Part shown: positions 27,161 through 35,432 of the stretch, one piece after another
Numbering within the stretch: position 1 is the first letter of the stretch
Layout of the letters: the number at the start of each line of letters is the position of its first letter
DNA from: Betaproteobacteria bacterium
GTDB lineage: Bacteria > Pseudomonadota > Gammaproteobacteria > Burkholderiales > Rhodocyclaceae
DNA: 35,432 nucleotides
Assembly (NCBI GenBank): GCA_947478755.1
Contig: CANJXH010000009.1
Coordinates: 1-35,432, forward strand
Direction of reading: 5' to 3'
Program-made: the position numbers and the translations under genes
The notes under the pieces: generated by a model
What the model saw: the letters and a program-made list of their open reading frames with translations, nothing else
Told to the model about the DNA's origin: nothing
The model's database searches: none

Positions 27161-28210
27161 ATGAAATACCGCAAACTCAGGCGTACTGGCCTCGATGTCA
27201 GCGTGATCTGCCTCGGCACCATGACCTGGGGTCAGCAGAACACCGAGGTCGAGGCGCACGATCAGATCGATTACGCGCTTGACCAGGGCGTCAATTTCAT
27301 GGACACCGCCGAAATGTATCCGGTGCCGCCGATCCCCGAGACGCAAGGCCGTACCGAGCAATACATCGGGACCTGGTTCAAGAAGACCGGGCGACGCAAG
27401 GATGTACTGCTGGCGACCAAGGCTGCCGGCCCCACGCACACCATGATGCGGCCCGGCCATGTACGTGGCGGACGGTTGCGCTTCACCCGCGAGAACCTGA
27501 CCGAGGCGGTGAACGAGAGCCTGAAACGCCTGCAGACCGACTACATCGACCTCTACCAGTTGCACTGGCCGGATCGGCCGGTAAACAGTTTCGGTCAGCG
27601 CGATTACCGGCACAAGATAGACCCGGAGTCGATACCGCTCGAGGAAACCCTGCGCGGACTGGAAGACCTGCTGAAGTCGGGCAAGGTACGCCATGTCGGC
27701 GTCTCCAACGAAACACCATGGGGGCTGTCGCGCTACGCGACGTTGGCCGAGTTCAAGCAGCTGCCGCTGATCGCCAGCGTGCAGAACCCCTACAGCCTGG
27801 TGAACCGCACCTTCGAGATCGGCCATGCCGAAATCGCGCTGCGCGAGGAAATCAGTCTGCTGGCGTATTCGCCGATGGCCTTCGGCACACTGAGCGGCAA
27901 GTATCTCGGTGGGGTCAGCCCGGCGGACGCGCGGCTGACGCTGTTCGACCGCTTCCAGCGCTACAAGGGCGGTACCACTGCGCAGGCAGTCGAGGAGTAC
28001 GTGATGCTGTTCCGCAAGCACGGCATCGACCCGGGGCAGGGTTCACTGGCCTTCGTCAATGATCGCGAGTTTGTCACCAGCTCAATCATCGGCGCGACCA
28101 GCGTGGAACAGTTGCGCAGCAACATCGCGAGCATTGACATCACCCTGCCTGAAGAAGTGATGAAGGGCATCGAGGATATCCATTCACGGATACCCAACCC
28201 GGCGCCCTAG
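27161..28210 (+). CDS. aldo/keto reductase (Tas-like)
   Basis: MKYRKLRRTGLDVSVICLGTMTWGQQNTEVEAHDQIDYALDQGVNFMDTAEMYPVPP; YIDLYQLHWPDR. Confidence 0.93.
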   Translation: MKYRKLRRTGLDVSVICLGTMTWGQQNTEVEAHDQIDYALDQGVNFMDTAEMYPVPPIPETQGRTEQYIGTWFKKTGRRKDVLLATKAAGPTHTMMRPGHVRGGRLRFTRENLTEAVNESLKRLQTDYIDLYQLHWPDRPVNSFGQRDYRHKIDPESIPLEETLRGLEDLLKSGKVRHVGVSNETPWGLSRYATLAEFKQLPLIASVQNPYSLVNRTFEIGHAEIALREEISLLAYSPMAFGTLSGKYLGGVSPADARLTLFDRFQRYKGGTTAQAVEEYVMLFRKHGIDPGQGSLAFVNDREFVTSSIIGATSVEQLRSNIASIDITLPEEVMKGIEDIHSRIPNPAP

Positions 28211-28237
28211 CAACGGCACCTGATCAGGAGGGAACAC

Positions 28238-28489
28238 ATGGGGCTGTTTGTTTTCCTGATCGTCATGCTGGCTGCGGCGTGGGGCATTGTGTGGGAGATC
28301 AACCAGCCGGTCGAGTTGCCGCCGCCGGTTGCAAAACATGCTCCGGCCAAGCCGTCGCTGAGTGCGACCGCCAGCGAAGTGCCCGATGCCACCGCGACGC
28401 AGGCGGAAATGCCTAGCCCCTCAACCGACGCCCTGCCCGTCGCCAATGCGCCCGAACCTGAGAGCCGCGCTGCTTCGAATGACCACTGA
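28238..28489 (+). CDS. small single-TM hypothetical protein
   Basis: 83 aa with N-terminal hydrophobic segment (MGLFVFLIVMLAAAWGIVWEI) and Pro/Ala-rich tail; AGGAGGGA SD. Confidence 0.65.
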   Translation: MGLFVFLIVMLAAAWGIVWEINQPVELPPPVAKHAPAKPSLSATASEVPDATATQAEMPSPSTDALPVANAPEPESRAASNDH

Positions 28490-28528
28490 TCGCCTGCAGC
28501 ATCCGTCGATTGAATTGGAGACAAAGTA

Positions 28529-29779
28529 ATGAGCAACCCCCTGTTTGCACCGCTGCGCATCAATACGCTGGAGATTGCGGGTCGCGTGTTCAAGACGGCA
28601 ACGACCGAGACACTGGCGACGGAGGACGGATTCATCAGCGAGGAATACCTGCGCTTCTACGAACCGTTTGCCTGGGCGAAAACGCCTCTGATCATCACCG
28701 GCAACATGTATGTGGGTCGTTCGGGGAAACCGACCTTCCGCAGTCCCGGCATAGACAACGATGACAAGCTATCGGGCCTGCGCCGCCTGACGCAGATGGT
28801 GCATGGGCATGGCGCGAAGATCGTAGCGCAGATCAACCACGTCGGGCGGCAGACCAACCCGAAAGTGGTGGGCATCGGCACGGCGCTGGCCCCGTCGGCC
28901 GTGCGCGAGATGACAACCTTCACCAAGCCGCGGGCGATGACGCTGGATGAAATCAAGCGCACGGTGGAAGAGTTTGCAGCGGCAGCCAAACGCGCGCAGG
29001 ACGCCGGCTTCGACGGTGTGCAGGTGCATGTCTCGCACGGCTATCTGCTGTGCGAATTCCTGACGCCGCACACCAACCGCCGCACGGATGAATATGGCGG
29101 TTCGTTCGACAACCGCTTGCGCCTGCCGCGCGAGGTGATCCGCGCGGTACGGGCACGTGTCGGGCCGGAATACCCGGTACTGATCAAGCTCAATGGTGCC
29201 GACAAACTGATGGTGAAAGGCGGCCTCGGCACGCCCGAACTGGTGGAGATCGCGAAGGCCTTGGTGAGCGATGGCGTGGACGCGATTGAAGTGAGCTGCG
29301 CCCACTACGAGTCCGGCTTCCCGATGCTGTGCGGCAAGTTTGACGGCTTCATCAAAACGCAGATCAAGCACGGCCAGGGCGCATTTTTGCCGAAGTGGCG
29401 GCAGTCGCTGATGGGTCTGATGGATGGCCCGCTGGCGCGCTACGCCAATCGCAAGTGGCCGACGCAGGAGGGTTTCAACCTTGAAGCCGCGCGTGCCTTC
29501 AAGGCGGCGGTGTCGGTGCCAATCATCTGCGTCGGTGGCTTCAACACACCGGAAGGCATGCGCTACGCCGTAGCCAGCGGCGGCACCGATGCGGTATCGA
29601 TTGCCCGTGCGATGGTGGCAGACCCGCTGATGGCGAAACACCTGCGCGAAGGCAGCAGCGGCCCGCGTTGCGACTATTGCAACCTGTGTGTTGCGCGCGG
29701 CGGGCGCGACGGTTTGAATTGTGTGAACCCTGCGCTGCAGGTGCAGCGCCGCGAAATGCTGAAAGCCGCCGGGTTCTGA
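28529..29779 (+). CDS. NADH:flavin oxidoreductase / Old Yellow Enzyme family
   Basis: NPLFAPLRINTLEIAGRVFKTAT; GFDGVQVHVSHGYLLCEFLTPHTNRRTDEYGGSFDNRLRLPREV. Confidence 0.93.
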   Translation: MSNPLFAPLRINTLEIAGRVFKTATTETLATEDGFISEEYLRFYEPFAWAKTPLIITGNMYVGRSGKPTFRSPGIDNDDKLSGLRRLTQMVHGHGAKIVAQINHVGRQTNPKVVGIGTALAPSAVREMTTFTKPRAMTLDEIKRTVEEFAAAAKRAQDAGFDGVQVHVSHGYLLCEFLTPHTNRRTDEYGGSFDNRLRLPREVIRAVRARVGPEYPVLIKLNGADKLMVKGGLGTPELVEIAKALVSDGVDAIEVSCAHYESGFPMLCGKFDGFIKTQIKHGQGAFLPKWRQSLMGLMDGPLARYANRKWPTQEGFNLEAARAFKAAVSVPIICVGGFNTPEGMRYAVASGGTDAVSIARAMVADPLMAKHLREGSSGPRCDYCNLCVARGGRDGLNCVNPALQVQRREMLKAAGF

Positions 29780-29785
29780 CGCGCT

Positions 29786-31156
29786 TTACGGCGCGAGGCT
29801 GATCTGCTCGCGCAGTTTGTCGACGGCGGCCTGTTCGGCTCGAACACTGAAAAACGCCCCCTCACCGTCGGCGCGCTCGGACAACACTTCGCAGTTGGCA
29901 AATATCTGGCCGCGCAATTGCTGCGCTGTCCAGGGCAGGAACAATTCCGCCTCGACCAGATCGCGCTGAAAAAAACCAACCAGCTTTTTGTGCAGCATGG
30001 CGACATCGGCCGGCCGCTTGGCGCTCATCACGATGCAGTCCGGATACTTCGCCAGGAGTGCGGCTTCGCATTCGGCCTGCGCTGCCGTGTCCCCCGGCCC
30101 ATCGCCCACGTGGTCGATCTTGTTGAAGACACGGATGCGCGGCACTTCGTCGGCATCGATTTCGGCCAACACCACGTCGGTCACTTCAAGCTGGCGCTCG
30201 AAGCCGGGGTCGGAAGCATCGATCACGTGCAGCAGCAGCGAGGCATCAAGCGCTTCTTCCAGCGTTGATTTGAAGGACGCCACCAGACCGTGCGGCAGAT
30301 TCTTGATGAAGCCGACCGTGTCGCTGACCAGCACCCGCGGGATGCTCTCCGGGTAGAGCGCCCGCACGGTGGTGTCGAGCGTGGCGAACAGCTTGTTGGC
30401 CACCAGCACTTCGCTGCCGGTGAGCGCACGCATCAGCGTGGATTTGCCGGCATTGGTGTAACCGACCAGCGCGACGCGAGCCAGGCCCTGGCTGCCGTGG
30501 CGGCGCGCGTTCTGGGTCTTGCGCTCAACTTCCATTGCCGCGATTTCCTGCTTCAGCTCGGCAATGCGGTCGCGGATCTTGCGGCGGTCGAGCTCGGTAT
30601 GCGATTCGCCGGCACCGCGGCCGCCGGTGCCGCTGCGTTGCCGGCCCTGCGGTCCGGCCAGCTTGGCGGCCTCGCGCAGGCGCGGCGCCATGTAACCGAG
30701 GCGGGCGATCTCGACCTGCGCCTTGGCCGCGCGCGAACGCGCATTGCGGTGGAAGATTTCGAGGATGACCATGGTGCGGTCCATCACTTCGCAACCGACG
30801 GCCTTTTCGAGATTGCGAGCCTGCGAGGGCGAGATTTCGTGGTCGACGAAAATCGCTTCGATCGGTTCCAGGTCAGCTCCCACCGGTGGGGGTGGCTCCG
30901 CACCCTCGACTTCATCGGCATCGGTACCGCCATTCACGTAGATGCGGATTTCCTCGCGCTTGCCGACGCCGAGATAGGCCGTGGTATCAAAGGCGTTGCG
31001 CTTCTGAGTGAAGGTCTGCACCACCTTGTAGCCCAGCGTCTTGGCCAGCTCGCGCAATTCGGTCAGAGAGGCCTCAAACTCGATGTCGCTGACGCTGGGC
31101 AATTGCACGGCGGCGACTATCGCATTGAGGGGCTTTTCGTCTGATTCTGATTGCAT
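29786..31156 (-). CDS. hflX: ribosome-associated GTPase HflX
   Basis: P-loop VALVGYTNAGKSTLM, DTVGFIKNLPHGLVASFKSTLEEA, RVFNKIDHV. Start trimmed to MQSESDEKPLN. Confidence 0.95.
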   Translation of the reverse strand: MQSESDEKPLNAIVAAVQLPSVSDIEFEASLTELRELAKTLGYKVVQTFTQKRNAFDTTAYLGVGKREEIRIYVNGGTDADEVEGAEPPPPVGADLEPIEAIFVDHEISPSQARNLEKAVGCEVMDRTMVILEIFHRNARSRAAKAQVEIARLGYMAPRLREAAKLAGPQGRQRSGTGGRGAGESHTELDRRKIRDRIAELKQEIAAMEVERKTQNARRHGSQGLARVALVGYTNAGKSTLMRALTGSEVLVANKLFATLDTTVRALYPESIPRVLVSDTVGFIKNLPHGLVASFKSTLEEALDASLLLHVIDASDPGFERQLEVTDVVLAEIDADEVPRIRVFNKIDHVGDGPGDTAAQAECEAALLAKYPDCIVMSAKRPADVAMLHKKLVGFFQRDLVEAELFLPWTAQQLRGQIFANCEVLSERADGEGAFFSVRAEQAAVDKLREQISLAP

Positions 31157-31297
31157 GGGTGGCCGTAGGGTTTGAGCGAGGGCGGATAGTACCTGAGTGC
31201 CGGCAAAGTCACGGTCACAACCGAAGTGAAAATCCTGCTCCCGACCGGGGCAGGAGCGGTTATCCTCTCGTCCCTTTTGTGATTTGGCATTTCGCTC

Positions 31298-32197
31298 ATG
31301 TGGTTTCGCAATCTCAGAATCTATCGCCTGGCCGCCGACTGGAAACAGGGCCCCGAACAACTCAACGACCAGCTGGCCAAAAACCTGCTGAAACGCTGCA
31401 GCGGCCTCGACATGATCAGCCGCGGCTGGGTGTATGCCAAGCACGACACCTTTGTTCACTCGGTGAACAAGCAGTGGCTGGTGGCGCTTGGCGTGGAACA
31501 GAAGCTGTTGCCCGCCAGCGTGATCCGTCAGGAGACGCAGGAACGCATGGCAATCATCGAAGCCGAACAGGACCGCAAGGTGGGCCGCAAGGAAATGCGT
31601 GACCTGCGCGATGCGGTGACGCAGGAACTGCTGCCCAAGGCTTTTTCACGCAAGCGCACCACCTGGGGCTGGATCGACCCGACCAACGGCTGGCTGATGG
31701 TCGATGCCGGCTCGGATGCCAAGGCAGACGAGTTTGTCGAGGTGCTGCTGCATTCCGTCGACGACATCCAGCTGCGGCCGCTACAGACGGAGGTGTCGCC
31801 CATTTCGGCGATGACCGGCTGGTTGGCGACGGGCGAGGCGCCGGCCAACTTCACCATCGACGATGATCTGGAATTACGCGCGGCCGCGTCAGCGCAATCG
31901 GCGATCCGCTATGTGAAGCACGCACTGGAAGGCAAGGAAATCCAGCAGCACATCAGCGATGGCAAGATCGCCACCAAACTTGGCCTGACCTGGAACGACA
32001 AGGTGTCGTTCGTGCTCAACGACAAGCTGCAGTTGAAGCGCCTGGCGTTTCTGGATGTGCTGAAGGAAGAAGCCGAGCAGTCCGCGCGCGAAGCCGACGA
32101 GCAATTCGACGTCGATTTCGCGCTGATGGCGGGCGAATTGAACCTGCTGCTGCCTGACTTGCTGCTGGCGCTGGGCGGCGAGGTAAAGCCGGCGTAG
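31298..32197 (+). CDS. rdgC: recombination-associated protein RdgC
   Basis: MWFRNLRIYRLAADWK...GWVYAKHDTFVHSVNKQWLVALGVEQKLLPASVI is characteristic of RdgC. Confidence 0.95.
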   Translation: MWFRNLRIYRLAADWKQGPEQLNDQLAKNLLKRCSGLDMISRGWVYAKHDTFVHSVNKQWLVALGVEQKLLPASVIRQETQERMAIIEAEQDRKVGRKEMRDLRDAVTQELLPKAFSRKRTTWGWIDPTNGWLMVDAGSDAKADEFVEVLLHSVDDIQLRPLQTEVSPISAMTGWLATGEAPANFTIDDDLELRAAASAQSAIRYVKHALEGKEIQQHISDGKIATKLGLTWNDKVSFVLNDKLQLKRLAFLDVLKEEAEQSAREADEQFDVDFALMAGELNLLLPDLLLALGGEVKPA

Positions 32198-32203
32198 GCG
32201 CCC

Positions 32204-32995
32204 TCAGGCCGACTTGCTGTCGAACACCGAGGCCGGCATCTCGTCCGGAAACGGGGCGCGGCGCAAGTGATTGCCGCCATCGACCGGCAACAGGCAGCCG
32301 GTCATGAAACATTCGTCGGCGCAAAGCCATTCCGCTGCGGCGGCAATTTCGCCGGCCGTGGCCACGCGCCCGAGAGGAACTTCGCGCGTCACCATTTTCA
32401 TGACCGCCGGGTTGTCGCGGATCGGGTCCATCATCGGCGTGTCGATGGAGCCGGGCAGGATCGAATTGACGCGAATGCGACGCGGCGCCAGTTCGACTGC
32501 GGCAAACTTCACCAGGCTGTTGGCGGCGGCCTTGGCATTGGCATAGGGCAACACCCCCGGCACGTAATGCGTCGATGCCAGCGAACTGATGGTGACGAAA
32601 GCGCCGCCATCCTTGATGATCGGTCCCAGATGTTTCAGCGCCAGGAACAGGCCGAAGTATTCGACCTCCATCGCCTCGCGCAAGTCGGCGATGCTGGCGG
32701 ATTCGATGGTGCCGGACACGACCTTGCCCACGGCATTAACGACCGCATCGACATGGCTGAGTTGTTCCTTCAGGCTTTTTGCCAGCGCCAGCACTTGTGC
32801 CTCGTCGGCGATGTCGCAGGGGAAGGCCAGGCCGCCAATTTCACTGGCGAGCTGCGCCAGCGTGTCAGGGCGCCGAGCTGACACGGCGACTTTCGCGCCC
32901 GCTGCGGCAAATCGTTTTGCTGCCACCCAGCCCACGCCGCCCGGTGACGAGGCGCCCAAAACAAGAATGTTTCTCTGTCCGGCCTTGCTGTTCAT
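32204..32995 (-). CDS. SDR family oxidoreductase
   Basis: Dinucleotide-binding GASSPGGVGWVAAKRFAAAGAKVAVSAR; active-site YANAK; IRVNSILPGSIDTPM. Confidence 0.92.
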   Translation of the reverse strand: MNSKAGQRNILVLGASSPGGVGWVAAKRFAAAGAKVAVSARRPDTLAQLASEIGGLAFPCDIADEAQVLALAKSLKEQLSHVDAVVNAVGKVVSGTIESASIADLREAMEVEYFGLFLALKHLGPIIKDGGAFVTISSLASTHYVPGVLPYANAKAAANSLVKFAAVELAPRRIRVNSILPGSIDTPMMDPIRDNPAVMKMVTREVPLGRVATAGEIAAAAEWLCADECFMTGCLLPVDGGNHLRRAPFPDEMPASVFDSKSA

Positions 32996-33076
32996 TGCGG
33001 CTGCTCCTCCGTTGATTCATGCGTCGATGCCCCGGCAGTCGGGGTTCTGGGCCGCATCATAACGGAAGCTTGCCGC

Positions 33077-34279
33077 TTACCAGTGCGTCTCGTGTTCCGG
33101 CGTGGCCGATGTGCGATGGATGGAGACATCGGCACCATCGAACTCCTGCTCGGGATCGAGACGGATGCCGACGGTTTTTTTCAGCGCACCGTAAATGATG
33201 CCGCCGCCAACCAGCGCGATGGTGATGCCCATGACGGTGCCGGCGAGCTGCGACGTGAAACTGACACCGCCCATTCCACCGAACTGCTTGAGCCCGAATA
33301 TCCCGGCGGCAACGCCACCCCACGCGCCACACAAGCCATGCAGCGGCCAGACACCGAGTACGTCGTCGATCTTCCAGCGGTTTTGTACCAGCGTGAATAC
33401 ATAGACGAACATCGCCCCGGCAAAGGCGCCGATGAACAGGGCGCCGATCGGATGCACGATGTCGGACCCGGCACAGATCGCAACGAGGCCGGCCAGCGGC
33501 CCGTTGTGGACAAAGCCGGGGTCGTTGCGGCCTGCGGCCAGCGCCGCCAGCGTGCCGCCGACCATGGCCATGAGCGAGTTCATCGCGACGAGGCCGGTGA
33601 TCTTGTCGATGGTCTGCGCACTCATGACGTTGAAACCGAACCAGCCGACGATCAGTATCCATGCACCCAGTGCCAGGAAGGGAATGCTGGACGGCGGATG
33701 TGCAGCCACGACGCCATCCTTCGAATAACGGCCACGCCGGGCGCCCAGCAGGAGCACGGCAGTCAGTCCGACCCAACCGCCAACCGCATGCACCACCACC
33801 GAACCGGCGAAGTCGTGAAACTCTTCGCCAAAGCTGGCCTTCAGCCAATCCTGGATGCCGTAGGCATGGTTCCATGCAATGCCTTCGAAGAACGGGTACA
33901 CCAGCGCCACCAGCAGGAAGGTCGCACACAGTTGCGGGTAGAACCTGGCGCGCTCGGCAATGCCGCCGGAGACAATGGCCGGGATTGCGGCAGCAAAGGT
34001 CAGCAGGAAAAAGAAACGGGTGAGTTCATAGCCGCTTTTTTGCGCCAGGACGTCGGCGCCCACCAGAAAGTGGGTGCCATAGGCGATGCCGTAACCAATG
34101 AAAAAGTAGGCGATGGTCGAGACGCAGAAGTCACAGAGGATCTTGACGAGCGCGTTGACCTGATTTTTCTGGCGTACGGTGCCGAGTTCGAGGAAGGCGA
34201 AACCGGCATGCATGGCGAGAATCATGATCGCGCCCAGCAGGATGAACAGGACGTCGGTTGAAGTTTTCAGGTTTTCCAC
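33077..34279 (-). CDS. amt: ammonium transporter (Amt/MEP/Rh family)
   Basis: Polytopic; FAFLELGTVRQKNQVNALVKILCDFCVSTIAYFFIGYG, DFAGSVVVHAVGGWVGL, WPLHGLCGAWGGVAAGIFG. Confidence 0.95.
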   Translation of the reverse strand: MENLKTSTDVLFILLGAIMILAMHAGFAFLELGTVRQKNQVNALVKILCDFCVSTIAYFFIGYGIAYGTHFLVGADVLAQKSGYELTRFFFLLTFAAAIPAIVSGGIAERARFYPQLCATFLLVALVYPFFEGIAWNHAYGIQDWLKASFGEEFHDFAGSVVVHAVGGWVGLTAVLLLGARRGRYSKDGVVAAHPPSSIPFLALGAWILIVGWFGFNVMSAQTIDKITGLVAMNSLMAMVGGTLAALAAGRNDPGFVHNGPLAGLVAICAGSDIVHPIGALFIGAFAGAMFVYVFTLVQNRWKIDDVLGVWPLHGLCGAWGGVAAGIFGLKQFGGMGGVSFTSQLAGTVMGITIALVGGGIIYGALKKTVGIRLDPEQEFDGADVSIHRTSATPEHETHW

Positions 34280-34311
34280 TTTAGTGCCCCCATTGATCTG
34301 ACCGCACCAAA

Positions 34312-34328
34312 TAGCAACATCCGTTCCC
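34312..34328 (-). promoter_or_regulatory. candidate sigma54 (-24/-12) promoter for amt
   Basis: Minus strand GGGAACG-GATG-TTGCT versus TGGCACG-N4-TTGCW; GG and GC separated by exactly 10 nt; ~35 nt upstream of the amt ATG. Confidence 0.6.
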
Positions 34329-34378
34329 GAAAGTGACGGCTTAAGGAACAGTTACTTAGAAGATAGATGGTGATCTGA

Positions 34379-34427
34379 TGGCACTTTTTTGGTGCCGAAT
34401 AATATTTTCAGCTTTAATTTGGTGCTG
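34379..34427. promoter_or_regulatory. candidate paired NtrC-type enhancer sites
   Basis: GCAC-TTTTTTG-GTGC (34381-34395) and GCTT-TAATTTG-GTGC (34411-34425), resembling GCAC-N7-GTGC. Confidence 0.55.
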
Positions 34428-34452
34428 ATTTTTATTCTCGGAGTGGGTCGGA

Positions 34453-35432
34453 TTATTTTGGTGCATACCCCCGGGGCAGCAGCGCCCACATCTGCCCTTT
34501 TTGCTTCATCTTGCCCGCCATCTCACCAGCGGACGGGCCGCTGCCCCAATAGAAATCAGCCCGCACCGGGCCGCGGATGGCGCCGCCGGTATCCTGCGCC
34601 AGCATCAGCCGCTGTAGCGGCACTTCCGAATTCGGGCGGGTCGTGGACAACCATACCGGGCTGCCCAAGGGCGTGGCACGGGTATCGACCGCAATGGTGC
34701 GCTCCGGCGTCAACGCGACAGTCAGCGCACCGGGCGGGCCGACACCGGTGAGTGGCACCTCGCGGAAGAACACCATGCTGGGGTTGGCGTTGAGCATTTC
34801 CTGTAGCCGCTTCGGGTTGGCCGCGGCCCATGCCTTGATGCCCTGCATCGAGGTCTGCTCGATTTTCATCTCACCCTGGTCGGCCAGCCAGCGTCCGATG
34901 GCCTTGTACGGATGTCCGTTCTGGTCGGCGTAGCTGATGCGGATGCGTTGATCGTTGCCAAGATCGACCTGCCCCGAGCCCTGTATCTGCAAGAAGAACA
35001 ATTCGACGGCGTCGCTTGCCCAGAGGAGCACGTCGTCGCGACGCTTGCTCTCCTGCCGGCTCCACTCGGCACGCGAAAAATAGGGCACCAGTCTTTTCCC
35101 TTCGAGCCGCCCACGCAGGCGCATGTTCTTGAGTTCCGGAAGTATCTCGGACAGGTCCACCGTGATCAGGTCGTTCGGCACTGCAAAGGCGGGGTATGCA
35201 AACTCCTTGCTCTGCTTGCGACTACCCTTGATCACTGGCTCGTAATAACCGGTGACCAGACCGTCACGCGTGCCGTCCGCGTTGACCAGTTGCCAGGGTT
35301 GCAATTGCGCCTCGAACCAGTCGCGCAGCTTGTTGCGGTCAGCAGTCTTTGCCGAGGCGCAGGTGGTGGCCCACGTCGCCTGACGTTCGAGTACTTTGCA
35401 TGAGGCGACAAAGGCATCGAAAGCCGGGGCAA
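34453..35432 (-). CDS. mltA: membrane-bound lytic murein transglycosylase A (5' end outside window)
   Basis: DGLVTGYYEPVIKGSRK, FFLQIQGSGQVDL, MLAQDTGGAIRGPVRADFYWGSG; frame stays open to the window edge (APAFDAFVASCKVLERQATWATTCASAKTADRNKLRDWFEAQLQPWQLVN). Confidence 0.94.
   Translation of the reverse strand, partial: APAFDAFVASCKVLERQATWATTCASAKTADRNKLRDWFEAQLQPWQLVNADGTRDGLVTGYYEPVIKGSRKQSKEFAYPAFAVPNDLITVDLSEILPELKNMRLRGRLEGKRLVPYFSRAEWSRQESKRRDDVLLWASDAVELFFLQIQGSGQVDLGNDQRIRISYADQNGHPYKAIGRWLADQGEMKIEQTSMQGIKAWAAANPKRLQEMLNANPSMVFFREVPLTGVGPPGALTVALTPERTIAVDTRATPLGSPVWLSTTRPNSEVPLQRLMLAQDTGGAIRGPVRADFYWGSGPSAGEMAGKMKQKGQMWALLPRGYAPK

Noticed and set aside
33083-34261. 392-aa plus-strand ORF antisense to amt
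   Set aside because: Highly charged shadow of a membrane-protein gene; no domain recognised.
1-35432. CRISPR arrays, IS elements, integrases or phage genes
   Set aside because: No regularly spaced repeats, transposase/integrase motifs or phage structural genes seen in the sequence or ORF track.

Overview
35.4 kb of GC-rich proteobacterial (probably betaproteobacterial) chromosome. The left ~16-17 kb is an accessory-looking oxidative gene cluster: P450 3' end, Rieske dioxygenase alpha/beta, a membrane protein, two tandem CrtI-like FAD oxidoreductases, an AraC-type regulator, a luciferase-like monooxygenase, an AveC-like membrane protein with a divergent TetR regulator, two paralogous secreted proteins, a sulfotransferase, a Gly/His-rich protein plus glycine-zipper lipoprotein pair, and a DUF7064/AttH-like protein. 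A higBA toxin-antitoxin module follows, bracketed by two near-identical 32-nt terminators. The right half is mostly conserved genes: aldehyde dehydrogenase, cytochrome c, phosphotransferase, LTA-synthase-like enzyme, FkbM methyltransferase, tRNA-Met, UbiH-type hydroxylase, DsbC, aldo/keto reductase, OYE-type oxidoreductase, HflX, RdgC, SDR, Amt and a partial MltA. Signals read directly from the sequence include a sigma54/NtrC-type control region upstream of amt, an FNR-like box upstream of the cytochrome c gene, a perfect 15-bp palindrome between tetR and aveC-like, a perfect 8-bp-arm palindrome over a TATAAT upstream of the LTA-synthase-like gene, a degenerate second copy of the tRNA-Met 3' half plus terminator, and a 39-codon small ORF missing from the ORF track. 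Family calls come from motif recognition without database searches.
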